This document shows positions 16,488-24,245 of a stretch of DNA of 64,000 bases, piece by piece; position 1 is the first letter of the stretch; each line of letters starts with the position of its first letter. This DNA is from Amycolatopsis marina (GTDB lineage: Bacteria > Actinomycetota > Actinomycetes > Mycobacteriales > Pseudonocardiaceae): positions 1 to 64,000 of the forward strand of contig NZ_FOKG01000015.1 in NCBI RefSeq assembly GCF_900111885.1, in the 5' to 3' direction. Made by a program: the position numbers and the translations under genes. The notes beneath the pieces are model-generated. The model did no database searches. It was not told where the DNA came from and saw only the letters and a list, made by a program, of their open reading frames with translations.

Positions 16488-17402
16488 CTAGAGATTGTTC
16501 AACGCTCCGGTGCGGCGGACGGCGGCGAGGTACACCAGCATGATCACGACCGGCACGGTGGCGACGGTGGCCGCGAAAGGCAGGTTGTTGGCCGCGCCAA
16601 TGTTGTCGAACACCACGTTGCCGAGCATCTGGTTCGTACCACCGACGATCTTCACCGAGATGTAGTCGCCCAGGGAGAGCGAGAAGGTGAAGATCGAGCC
16701 TGCGACGATCGCGGGAAACGTCAGCGGCAGCACCACGGACCGAAACGTGCGCCACGGCCGCGCACCGAGATCGCCCGAGGCGTCCACAAGAGAGTTGGGC
16801 AGGCGTTCCAGTCCCGCGTAGATCGGCAGGATCATATACGGCAGCCAGAGGTAGGACAGGGTGAGCACCGTGGCAGGCAACCCGTAGCCGGGACTGTCCA
16901 TTCCGAATGGTGCGAGCAGCCAGTCGATGACGCCGTTGCCCGACAGCATGATGCGCCAGGAGTAGGCCTTGACGAGATAGCTGGCCCACAGCGGGGTCAT
17001 GACCGCGATGACCAGGATGCGCTGTGCTCTCGGCGAGGCGAACTTGGCCATGTAGAACGCCATCGGGAAGGCGATCACCGCGCAGATCACCGTGACGAGC
17101 ACGGCGATGCCCACCGTACGCAGGGTGATGGTCCGGTACACCTCGTTGGTGAACAGCGTGACGAAGTTGTCCAGCGTCCACTCGCGCACCACCTGTCCGG
17201 TGAAGGTGTTGGTGTGCCAGAAGGCGGTCACGAACAGTGCGGCGAGCGCACCGAGATAGGCAAGGCCGAGCCAGAGCATCGGTGCGGAGAGCAGCAGACC
17301 CAGCCGGAGCCGTGGTTTGCGGCGCAGGGCGCTCGACACCGTGTCCAGTACGGAGGTTCGGGGCGGTTCCGGTGGAGCGGGCCGCTCGAGTGTGCTCGTC
17401 AT
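16488..17402 (-). CDS. potB: ABC transporter permease, spermidine/putrescine PotB type
   Basis: A 304-residue membrane protein with six main helices and an N-terminal extension, characteristic of PotB. Conserved elements include NFVTLFTNEVYRTITLRTVGIA before the permease core, the SYLVKAYSWRIML segment and the coupling loop SLVDASGDLGARPWRTFRSVVLP. The ATG at 17402 (MTSTLERPAPPE) is chosen; codons upstream of it fall in the intergenic hairpin. Together with the PotC-type subunit it should form the heterodimeric channel. A strong intercistronic hairpin separates it from the binding-protein gene, so permeases may be made at lower levels than the binding protein. Confidence 0.87.
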   Translation of the reverse strand: MTSTLERPAPPEPPRTSVLDTVSSALRRKPRLRLGLLLSAPMLWLGLAYLGALAALFVTAFWHTNTFTGQVVREWTLDNFVTLFTNEVYRTITLRTVGIAVLVTVICAVIAFPMAFYMAKFASPRAQRILVIAVMTPLWASYLVKAYSWRIMLSGNGVIDWLLAPFGMDSPGYGLPATVLTLSYLWLPYMILPIYAGLERLPNSLVDASGDLGARPWRTFRSVVLPLTFPAIVAGSIFTFSLSLGDYISVKIVGGTNQMLGNVVFDNIGAANNLPFAATVATVPVVIMLVYLAAVRRTGALNNL

Positions 17403-17430
17403 CGCTGGAATTCCCTCGGGTCCGTGGAAA

Positions 17431-17468
17431 GGAGTGGTGCGGGGCAGGGCAGTCCCCCGCACCACTCC
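17431..17468 (-). terminator. Intercistronic hairpin between binding protein and permease genes
   Basis: A perfect 14-bp stem, GGAGTGGTGCGGGG (17431-17444) with CCCCGCACCACTCC (17455-17468), closes a 10-nt loop. It sits 16 nt after the binding-protein stop and about 28 nt before the permease start. By analogy with the malE-malF type of arrangement it may protect the upstream message from 3' decay or terminate part of the transcripts, giving excess binding protein. It is the strongest isolated stem noticed in the window. Confidence 0.75.
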
Positions 17469-17484
17469 TGGTCTGGTCTCCGCC

Positions 17485-18696
17485 TCAGCCCTTGATCTCG
17501 GTCCAGGCTCGGGTCCACTCGCCGTAGTCCTTGCACTTCACGTCGGTCCGGCCGTCGAGGCACTGCTCGATAGGCGTCGTCCAGTACCAGATCTGGGCGG
17601 CATAGTCGGCGTCACCGGCGTGGTAGGCGTCGCAGTGTCCCTTGTCCTCGGTCAGTCCACATGCCTTCGGGTTGGCAGGCGCCTCGCCGAAGTACTCGGC
17701 CACCTGGGCGTTGGCCTCCGGGCTGATGATGTGGTCGAGCCACTTGTAGGCACAGGTCTTGTTCGGCGACTTCGCGGACACCATCCAGGTGTCCGACCAG
17801 CCGGTCGCGCCCTCCGACGGCAGCACCGACGCGACTGGAGCGCCCTCCGACTCGGTCAGGTTCACCGTCACCTGCCACGCGGTGCCGACGACGGCGTCGC
17901 CGTTCTTCAGCGCCTGGCTCTCCTTCAGGTAGTCCGACCAGTACTCACTGACCATCGGGCGCTGCTGCTTGAGCAGATCGACCGCCGCCTGGAACTGCTT
18001 GTCGTCCAGGGCGTACGGGTTCTGGATGCCCAGGTCCGGCTGATGCTTCATCAGGTACATCGCCGCATCGGCGATGTAGATCGGCGAGTCGTACGCGGTG
18101 ATCTTGCCCTTGTACTTCGAGTCCTTGTCGAACACCACCGACCACGAGTCCGGTGCGGGCCGCACCACGTCCGTCCGGTAGCTGAGGACGTTCGCCCCCC
18201 AGCCGTGCGGCACGCCGTAGGACTTTCCGTTGACGCTGTTCCACGGCTTGTCCTTCAGGAACGGGTAGACATCGCCGTAGTTGCCGATCAGCTCGGTGTT
18301 CACCGGCTCCACATCGCCTGCCGCGACAAGCCGCAGTGAGGCGTCCCCCGAAGCGGAGATGACGTCGTACTGACCGGTCTTCATCAGGTTCACCGCCTCG
18401 TCCGAGGTGCCGAACGGCTTGACGTTGACCTGGCAGCCCGTCTCCTTCTCGAACGGGGTCACCCAGTCCACCGCGGGATCGTTGGACCCGTCCTCGGCAT
18501 ATCCGGGCCAGGCAAGGATGTTCAGTTCACCCTCCGGCTCGCCGAGCTCTGCCATCGCCTCCAGGGCGGGTGGTTCGAAACCCGATCCACCCGGTGCTGC
18601 CTGCGATCCGTCCTCGCCCGCCGTGCCGCACGCGGCGACGGCGGTACCGGCACACACCAGTCCCGCGAGGAGCCGGATGCTTCGTGCGTTCCTCAT
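17485..18696 (-). CDS. potD: ABC transporter substrate-binding lipoprotein, spermidine/putrescine PotD type
   Basis: A 403-residue extracytoplasmic binding protein anchored as a lipoprotein: MRNARSIRLLAGLVCAGTAVAAC gives the lipobox at Cys-23. The mature chain shows PotD-family features, LNILAWPGYAEDGSNDPAVDWV near the start, FEKETGCQVNVKPFGTSDE, YDVISASGDASLRLV, and a C-terminal NKTCAYKWLDHIISPEANAQVAEYFGEAPANP. Four or more cysteines in the C-terminal lobe suggest disulfides. The ATG at 18696 is supported by an AGAAAGGA ribosome-binding site. The presumed ligand is a polyamine or a related amine such as GABA, not proven by sequence. Confidence 0.87.
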   Translation of the reverse strand: MRNARSIRLLAGLVCAGTAVAACGTAGEDGSQAAPGGSGFEPPALEAMAELGEPEGELNILAWPGYAEDGSNDPAVDWVTPFEKETGCQVNVKPFGTSDEAVNLMKTGQYDVISASGDASLRLVAAGDVEPVNTELIGNYGDVYPFLKDKPWNSVNGKSYGVPHGWGANVLSYRTDVVRPAPDSWSVVFDKDSKYKGKITAYDSPIYIADAAMYLMKHQPDLGIQNPYALDDKQFQAAVDLLKQQRPMVSEYWSDYLKESQALKNGDAVVGTAWQVTVNLTESEGAPVASVLPSEGATGWSDTWMVSAKSPNKTCAYKWLDHIISPEANAQVAEYFGEAPANPKACGLTEDKGHCDAYHAGDADYAAQIWYWTTPIEQCLDGRTDVKCKDYGEWTRAWTEIKG

Positions 18697-18743
18697 GTTG
18701 ATCCTTTCTCCACCTGTGACGACGCCAGTTCTGCGCGCCGGGC

Positions 18744-19835
18744 TCAGTCCGCGACGCGGAAGCTGTGTTCCTGCGGCCACACCAGCCGCACCTGGGTCCC
18801 CGAGGGCAGCAGTGCCTCGCCCGCCTCGTTCTGCCGCACCACCGAGAGTTGCCCGCCCACATCCAGTACGACCTCGTAACGCACCGACGCACCCGCGTAG
18901 ACGACATCGGCTACGGTCCCGGTCGCGCTGGTCTCCCCCGCCCCAGCGGGCGTCGCGACCTCGTTGTCGAGGCGGATCTTCTCGGGCCGGATGCTGAATG
19001 TGCCCACCTCGCCGATCACCGCCTGCGCCGCCTGGCCGCCAAGGAGGTTCGAGGTACCGACGAACCCCGCGACGAACGCGCTCGCGGGTCGCTCGTACAC
19101 CTCGACCGGGGTGCCCACCTGCTCGATGCGCCCGTTGTCGAACACCGCGATCCGATCGCTCATGGTCAGCGCCTCGTCCTGGTCGTGGGTGACGAAGACG
19201 AACGTGACCCCCACCTCGCGCTGGATCTGTTTGAGTTCCAGTTGCATCGCCTGGCGCAGCTTGAGGTCGAGCGCTCCGAGCGGTTCGTCGAGCAGCAGCA
19301 CCTTCGGCCGGTTGACCAGTGCCCTGGCAAGTGCGACGCGCTGGCGCTGACCGCCGGAGAGCTGGCCCGGTTTGCGTTCGGCGTAGTTCTCCAGCCGCAC
19401 TGTGCGCAGCGCCTCCCGCGCCCGCTCGGCGCGCTGCGCCCGCGGAACCCGCTTCACCCGCAGCCCGTACTCCACATTGGCCTGCACATCCATGTGCGGA
19501 AACAGCGCGTAGTCCTGGAAGACGGTGTTGACGTCCCGCTGGAAGGGGGCGAGCCTGCTGACGTCACGCCCGTCGAGCTCGACCGTTCCACCGGTCGGCA
19601 GCTCGAACCCGGCGATCATTCGCAGCACGGTCGTCTTGCCCGAGCCGGAAGGGCCGAGCATCGAGAAGAACTCGCCCTCCGCGATGTCCAGGTCGACACC
19701 GTCGACGGCGTGCACCTGACCGAAGTCCTTGCGCAGCCCGCGAAGCCGTACCGCGGGCCGGTCCCCTCCCGCGCGGTCGGACGTGGTCGCGGCGGTGCTG
19801 GGCTGTGGCAGTGCGGGAGCCTGGTTCGGCGACAT
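18744..19835 (-). CDS. potA: ABC transporter ATP-binding protein, PotA type
   Basis: A 363-residue ATPase of the spermidine/putrescine or Fe3+ importer class. Walker A is GPSGSGKTT, the Q-loop DYALFPHM, the signature LSGGQRQRVALARAL, Walker B VLLLDEP with GALD, and the switch THDQDEALTMSDR. A C-terminal TOBE-like regulatory domain (FSIRPEKI onward) is present. The N-terminal 27 residues are Pro/Ala-rich and precede the homology. The ATG at 19835 has a GGAAAGG ribosome-binding site 9 nt upstream. The gene lies 35 nt after the aldehyde dehydrogenase and 47 nt before the binding protein. Confidence 0.9.
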   Translation of the reverse strand: MSPNQAPALPQPSTAATTSDRAGGDRPAVRLRGLRKDFGQVHAVDGVDLDIAEGEFFSMLGPSGSGKTTVLRMIAGFELPTGGTVELDGRDVSRLAPFQRDVNTVFQDYALFPHMDVQANVEYGLRVKRVPRAQRAERAREALRTVRLENYAERKPGQLSGGQRQRVALARALVNRPKVLLLDEPLGALDLKLRQAMQLELKQIQREVGVTFVFVTHDQDEALTMSDRIAVFDNGRIEQVGTPVEVYERPASAFVAGFVGTSNLLGGQAAQAVIGEVGTFSIRPEKIRLDNEVATPAGAGETSATGTVADVVYAGASVRYEVVLDVGGQLSVVRQNEAGEALLPSGTQVRLVWPQEHSFRVAD

Positions 19836-19870
19836 GGCCGGTTGCCTTTCCGTGTTGGCGGTTGTCGCGG

Positions 19871-21292
19871 TCAGAACGCGCTCATCACGTGCTTGACCCG
19901 GGTGTAGTCCTCGAGCCCGTACAGCGAGAGGTCCTTGCCGTAGCCGGACTTCTTGAAGCCGCCGTGCGGCATCTCGGCGACGAGCGGGACATGGGTGTTG
20001 ATCCACACGCAGCCGAAGTCCAAGTCCCTGGAAAGCCGGAGAGCGCGGGAGTGGTCGGCGGTCCACACCGAGGAGGCAAGTCCGTAGGGAACGCCGTTGG
20101 CCGCGGTGAGGGCGTCGGCCTCGGTGGCGAAGTCCTGAACTGTGATCACCGGGCCGAAGACCTCGTGCTGGATGATCTCGTCTTCCTGCCGCAGGCCGTC
20201 GATGACCGTCGGCGCGTAGAAGTACCCGCGCTCCCCGACCCGATGGCCTCCACTGTGGACAACCGCTCGGTCCGGCAGCCGGTCGACGAAGCCGCTGACC
20301 TTCGCCAGGTGCTGCGCACTGTTCAGTGGGCCGTATGCGACATCGGGATCGTCCGGGGCTCCCGTCCTCGTCGCCCGCGCCGCGCGGCTCAGCGCGGTGA
20401 CGAACTCCTGCCGCACGGACTCGTGCACCAGGACGCGGGTCGCCGCCGTGCAGTCCTGTCCGGCGTTGAAGAACGCGGCCTCCGCGATGGCGCCTGCCGC
20501 GGCCTCGATATCGGCGTCGGGAAAGACGAGCACGGGAGCCTTGCCACCGAGTTCGAGGTGCACCCGTTTGACGTCATCGGAGGCAGCGGCAGCGACCTCG
20601 GCCCCGGCCCGGACCGAGCCGGTGATCGACACCATCGCCGGAACCGGGTGCTCGACGAGCGCGCGTCCGGTGTCGCGGTCACCGCAGATCACGTTGAGCA
20701 CGCCCGGCGGCAGGAACTCCGCGCAGATCTCGGCGAGCAGCAGCGTCGAGGCGGGGGTGGTGTCGGCGGGCTTGAGGACCACCGTGTTGCCCGCCGCCAG
20801 TGCGGGCGCGATCTTCCACACCGCCATCATCAGCGGGTAGTTCCACGGGGTGACCTGCGCGCACACCCCGACCGGCTCACGCCGGACGTAGGAGGTGTGT
20901 CCGGCCAGGTACTCCCCGGCCGATCGGCCCTCCAGCACGCGCGCGGCTCCGGCGAAGAACCGCAACTGGTCGAGCAGCATGGGCATCTCCTCGGCCCTGG
21001 TGAGCGCGAGGGGTTTGCCGGTGTCGGCGGACTCGACCCGGACGAGTTCGTCGACGCGCGCCTCCAGCGCGTCGGCGATGCGCAGCAGCGCGAGCTGCCG
21101 GTCCGCGGGCGTGCTGTCACGCCAGCTCTCGAACGCCGTGGCCGCGGTGCGGACGGCGCGGTCGACGTCCTCCGCTCCGCCGACGGGGGCGAGCAGGTAG
21201 GGCGAGCCGGTGACCGGATCAATGATCTCCGCGACGGTGTCGGTCGCGGGGTCGATGTACTCGCCGCCGACGAAGTGCCTGAGCTGCTGCAC
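19871..21292 (-). CDS. Aldehyde dehydrogenase, gamma-aminobutyraldehyde/betaine aldehyde type
   Basis: A 473-residue NAD(P)+-dependent aldehyde dehydrogenase. The Rossmann and active-site motifs are QVTPWNYPLMMAVWK, ITGSVRAG, the catalytic glutamate in LELGGKAPV and the catalytic cysteine in FFNAGQDCTAATR. The sequence is close to the gamma-aminobutyraldehyde dehydrogenases of putrescine breakdown (PatD/PuuC class). Linkage to a polyamine-type importer supports that role but does not prove it. The GTG at 21292 is chosen because a GAGGAG ribosome-binding site lies 7 nt upstream and homology starts immediately (VQQLRHFVGGEYID). It is the first gene of the transport operon; no aminotransferase is nearby. 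Confidence 0.9.
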   Translation of the reverse strand: MQQLRHFVGGEYIDPATDTVAEIIDPVTGSPYLLAPVGGAEDVDRAVRTAATAFESWRDSTPADRQLALLRIADALEARVDELVRVESADTGKPLALTRAEEMPMLLDQLRFFAGAARVLEGRSAGEYLAGHTSYVRREPVGVCAQVTPWNYPLMMAVWKIAPALAAGNTVVLKPADTTPASTLLLAEICAEFLPPGVLNVICGDRDTGRALVEHPVPAMVSITGSVRAGAEVAAAASDDVKRVHLELGGKAPVLVFPDADIEAAAGAIAEAAFFNAGQDCTAATRVLVHESVRQEFVTALSRAARATRTGAPDDPDVAYGPLNSAQHLAKVSGFVDRLPDRAVVHSGGHRVGERGYFYAPTVIDGLRQEDEIIQHEVFGPVITVQDFATEADALTAANGVPYGLASSVWTADHSRALRLSRDLDFGCVWINTHVPLVAEMPHGGFKKSGYGKDLSLYGLEDYTRVKHVMSAF

Positions 21293-21330
21293 GGGATGCT
21301 CCTCGTTCGGGGGGCCGGTTGGGATGGCGC

Positions 21331-21357
21331 AAAACATATAACTCCATATTTAATATG
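21331..21357. promoter_or_regulatory. AT-rich divergent operator/promoter between the polyamine operon and its GntR regulator
   Basis: This short AT-rich island in a very GC-rich gap contains CATAT (21345-21349) and ATATG (21353-21357) around TTA, a near-perfect 13-bp palindrome, and a further CATATAA at 21335-21341. It lies between the divergent starts of the aldehyde dehydrogenase operon and the GntR-type gene. It is the obvious place for RNA polymerase -10 elements and for binding of the GntR dimer. Confidence 0.55.
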
Positions 21358-21418
21358 CCAAGCCTTTCGGGCAAGATTGCTTCTATCGGGGGGCGGGCTG
21401 GCCCGGTGATGACGCAGG

Positions 21419-22201
21419 ATGGGCAGCGGGCACACAGGCACGGAACCGAGGGAACGGATGCGCAGGCGGATCTCCCACAGCGCGCGAACGGCGATGTTCG
21501 CGCCTCTCGACCAGACCGGGCGGGTGGAGGCGGTCACCAGAAGACTGGTGGACGCGATCACCCTGGGTCTGCTGAGCGATGCCGAGCAGCTGCCCAGCGA
21601 GACCGAACTCGCCAGCCAGTTCGGGGTGTCCACGGTGACGGTCAGGGAAGCCCTGATGGCCCTGCGGCAGCAGGGACTGGTGGAGACCAGGCGGGGGCGC
21701 AGCGGCGGCAGTTTCGTCCGGGCACCGCAGGACGCGGGCGGAGGCTGGTGGCGGGAGCGCCTGCGGGCCGTGACCCTGAGCGACCTGCGCGACGTCGGCG
21801 ACCACTACGTCGCGATCGCGGGCGCCGCGGCGCGACTGGCCGCGGAGCGCAGCTCGGCCGAGGACGTCGAGCGGCTCTACCTGGCCGCCGACGATCTGCG
21901 CGCCGCTTCGGGCGCGGAGGCATCACGGGCCGAGCGGCACTTTCACCTGGAGGTCGCCGCGGCCGCGCAGTCGCCCCGGCTGACCCACCAGGAGGTGCGA
22001 CTGCAGGGTGAGCTGGGCGCGCTGCTCTGGTTGCCCGCCGGACACCAGGGGGCGCACTCGGCGGCACACGAGGAGCACAGGGCGATCACCGAGGCCATCG
22101 AGAAGGCCGAAGGGGACCTCGCCCGCAGGCTCACCGAGGAGCACATCCTCGAGGCGATCGACCGATTGGCTGAGTTGCATCTAGGCCTGATGGAGTCCTG
22201 A
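21419..22201 (+). CDS. GntR-family transcriptional regulator (FadR/FCD subfamily)
   Basis: The winged helix-turn-helix is at about residues 35-95 (AITLGLLSDAEQLPSETELA, then VSTVTVREALMALRQQGLVETRRGRSGGSFV). A helical ligand-binding domain of FCD type follows, with HFHLEVAAAAQSPRL and a C-terminal EEHRAITEAIEKAEGDLARRLTEEHI carrying histidines that usually hold a metal. The gene is divergent from the aldehyde dehydrogenase/transport operon, and the AT-rich palindrome between them is its probable operator, so the ligand is likely an amine or a catabolic intermediate. In-frame ATGs at 21458 and 21494 are alternative starts. Confidence 0.87.
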   Translation: MGSGHTGTEPRERMRRRISHSARTAMFAPLDQTGRVEAVTRRLVDAITLGLLSDAEQLPSETELASQFGVSTVTVREALMALRQQGLVETRRGRSGGSFVRAPQDAGGGWWRERLRAVTLSDLRDVGDHYVAIAGAAARLAAERSSAEDVERLYLAADDLRAASGAEASRAERHFHLEVAAAAQSPRLTHQEVRLQGELGALLWLPAGHQGAHSAAHEEHRAITEAIEKAEGDLARRLTEEHILEAIDRLAELHLGLMES

Positions 22202-22244
22202 GTCCTATGCTGCTGCGACCGCTACGGCAACAAGGTGGTTCCAC

Positions 22245-23024
22245 GTGAAGAACACGCGCACGCTGGTCGGTGACGAGGTCGTCGAGCAGGTTTCCGCACT
22301 CACCGAAGGAGTGTTCGCCCGTCTCGCACCGCTGCGCGAACGGACGCAGGCCCTGTTCGACGCGGCGGGAGGGGCCACCGGCGTCACCGGCCAGGGGCTG
22401 GCCACCCTGCGCGACCAGGTCATCCAGACCCTCGACGGCCAGGGCGGCCTCGTGGTCGGCGCCGGCTTCATCGCCGCCCCGAAGGTGCTCGCCGACCAGG
22501 AGTTCGGCTTCGAGTGGTGGACGTCGGGCAACTCCGTCGCCGACGAACGGCCGACTCAGCTCTTCATCAGCCTCGACCCCGCCAGTGACCACTTCCTCGA
22601 CTACACCCGACAGTCATGGTTCACCGTGCCGAGGGACACCGGGCGCAGGCACATCACCGGGCCGTACGTGGACTACCTGTGCACCGACGAGTACACGATG
22701 ACCTTCACCGTGCCCGTTCCCGCCCCGACCGGTTTCGCCGGGGTCGTCGGAGCGGACGTGTTCGTCCGGGAATGCGAACACCGGCTCCTGCCCCGGCTGC
22801 GCACCCTGCCGGGGCGTGCCGCGCTGGTCAACGCACAGGGCAGGGTGATCGTGTCCAACAGCGTGCGCCAGAGCACGGGTTCGCTCGTGCGTGAGATCGA
22901 CATCCCCGCCTGGTGGAGTTCTGGCGCCGAGACCATGGACCGGGACGGGACGACACTGCGGCGCTGCGGCGACGCCCCGATCGCGTTGCTCGTCGTCGAC
23001 CGCTCAGGCCGAACCCGCGACTGA
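22245..23024 (+). CDS. Cache-domain protein without membrane anchor
   Basis: A 259-residue soluble protein. The central part (WWTSGNSVADERPTQLFISLDP, then DYTRQSWFTVPRDTGRRHITGPYVDY and TFTVPVPAP) is the PAS-like cache fold normally found outside the cell in chemoreceptors and kinases. Here there is neither signal peptide nor transmembrane helix, so it is probably cytoplasmic. Such stand-alone cache proteins often sit beside GntR regulators and amine-utilisation genes in actinobacteria, and here it starts 43 nt after the regulator. It may sense the same small amine or carboxylate. GTG start at 22245. Confidence 0.7.
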   Translation: MKNTRTLVGDEVVEQVSALTEGVFARLAPLRERTQALFDAAGGATGVTGQGLATLRDQVIQTLDGQGGLVVGAGFIAAPKVLADQEFGFEWWTSGNSVADERPTQLFISLDPASDHFLDYTRQSWFTVPRDTGRRHITGPYVDYLCTDEYTMTFTVPVPAPTGFAGVVGADVFVRECEHRLLPRLRTLPGRAALVNAQGRVIVSNSVRQSTGSLVREIDIPAWWSSGAETMDRDGTTLRRCGDAPIALLVVDRSGRTRD

Positions 23025-23028
23025 GCGG

Positions 23029-23817
23029 TCAGCCGCCGAGCGCGGCGTCAATCGGCGAGCTCAACTCGCGGTGCGCGTCCACCAGTGAAGGCCCGTACCA
23101 GGTGAGATACCGACCGGAGACCAGTGCGTACCTGGCTCCGGGGAAGAACTGCGGACCGTCGTCCGACGTGAACTCGTAGGGCTCGTCCGGCAGCACGAGC
23201 AGGTCCGCCCGCCCTTCCTCGAAGCAGGCACGCAGCTCGTCCAGCTTCGGGCGGGGATAGCGATCGGAGTGATCCGAGTACACAGTGGACACGCCCAGTC
23301 GGCGCAACAGGTCACCGGCGAAGGTGTCCCTGCCCAGCACGATCCACGGCTTGCGCCAGACCGGAACGAGAGCCCGCGCGCGCTCGGGAAGGACCTCGCG
23401 CCACAGCTCCTCCGCGGTGACCAGCCAGTCCGGTTCGGACAGATCCAGCGCCTGGGTCAGTATCCGGCGCAGCGAGCCCAGCGCGGCGGGCACCGTCGGT
23501 GCCGCCTCCATGACCCACACCGGGAAACCGTTGGCCCGCAACCGTTGCACGTCCTCGGGCCGGTTCTCCTCCGAGTTGGCGAGCACCAGGTCCGGACTCA
23601 GTTCGATGACCTCGTCCACCTTCGGGTACTTCGAACCGCCCACACGGCGGGCGTCCAGGCCGGAGGGATGGGTGCAGTAGTCGGTGATGCCGACCAGCGC
23701 TCCGGGTGAGCTCACCTCGACGGCCTCGGTCAGCGAGGGAACGAGCGAGACCACTCGCCGCGCCTCGCCCGGGATGGCGACCTCCTCGCCGAGGTCGTCG
23801 AACAGCACCTGCCTCAT
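23029..23817 (-). CDS. Helical backbone metal receptor (BtuF/FhuD-like fold), no signal peptide
   Basis: A 262-residue protein with the layout of periplasmic vitamin B12/siderophore binding proteins: RRVVSLVPSLTEAV near the start, GSKYPKVDEVIELSPDLVLAN, NRPEDVQRLRANGFPVWVME, then the second lobe with LPDEPYEF. It begins at MRQVLFDD with no export signal or lipobox, so it should stay in the cytoplasm, unlike transporter-linked relatives. Its ATG overlaps the stop of the DUF4326 gene by 4 bp (ATGA), so it is the third gene of a coupled operon. Cobalamin or a metal chelate is the family ligand; the role here is unknown. Confidence 0.8.
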   Translation of the reverse strand: MRQVLFDDLGEEVAIPGEARRVVSLVPSLTEAVEVSSPGALVGITDYCTHPSGLDARRVGGSKYPKVDEVIELSPDLVLANSEENRPEDVQRLRANGFPVWVMEAAPTVPAALGSLRRILTQALDLSEPDWLVTAEELWREVLPERARALVPVWRKPWIVLGRDTFAGDLLRRLGVSTVYSDHSDRYPRPKLDELRACFEEGRADLLVLPDEPYEFTSDDGPQFFPGARYALVSGRYLTWYGPSLVDAHRELSSPIDAALGG

Positions 23818-24245
23818 GGGTTCTCCGTGGTTTCGGTGAATTCGAGCAGCACGTCACCATGACATGGGTCCGGCGCACACCAGCAACCCAGGGCCCTTCC
23901 GTTCAGTTCGCCGGAGCGCACTCGCTCGAGCAGGTCCGGCCTGCCTTCGAGGTACTCCCGGTAGTGCCGCACCATGGCCGCTCTGTCGGTCTTTCCCTCC
24001 CGGACGAACGGATTGGCGAAATCCGATTCCGGCCACGAATGCCGGTTGCCGGAGTGGCCGATGTAGACGATCAGCCCGGTCTCCACCAGCCAGGGCACGA
24101 GATTGCGGTGTGGCCCCGACTTGCGCACGTTCACCAGAACGGACCGGCCGCCCCGGACCTCCTCGGCGATGTCCCGTTCCGCCGCGCTCCACCGGTCGGC
24201 CGACTCCGGCAGATCGGGTCGTTCGATATCCGGCATCGCTGTCAC
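23814..24245 (-). CDS. DUF4326-domain protein
   Basis: About 140 residues. Family features are VNVRKSGPHRN, the YIGHSGNRHSWPESDFANPF segment and the cysteine motif CWCAPDPCHGDVLLEF near the C-terminus, which could bind zinc. The biochemical function of DUF4326 is not established. The gene overlaps the RNase gene upstream by 4 bp if the GTG at 24245 is used (GTGA), and the metal-receptor gene downstream by 4 bp (ATGA). An alternative ATG start is at 24236. The tight double overlap shows that the three products are made together. Confidence 0.75.
   Translation of the reverse strand: MTAMPDIERPDLPESADRWSAAERDIAEEVRGGRSVLVNVRKSGPHRNLVPWLVETGLIVYIGHSGNRHSWPESDFANPFVREGKTDRAAMVRHYREYLEGRPDLLERVRSGELNGRALGCWCAPDPCHGDVLLEFTETTENP

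Noticed and set aside
14239..17181. Open frame of 980 codons on the minus strand
   Set aside because: It covers panB, pip and the transporter permease genes in other frames, so it is a shadow produced by high GC.
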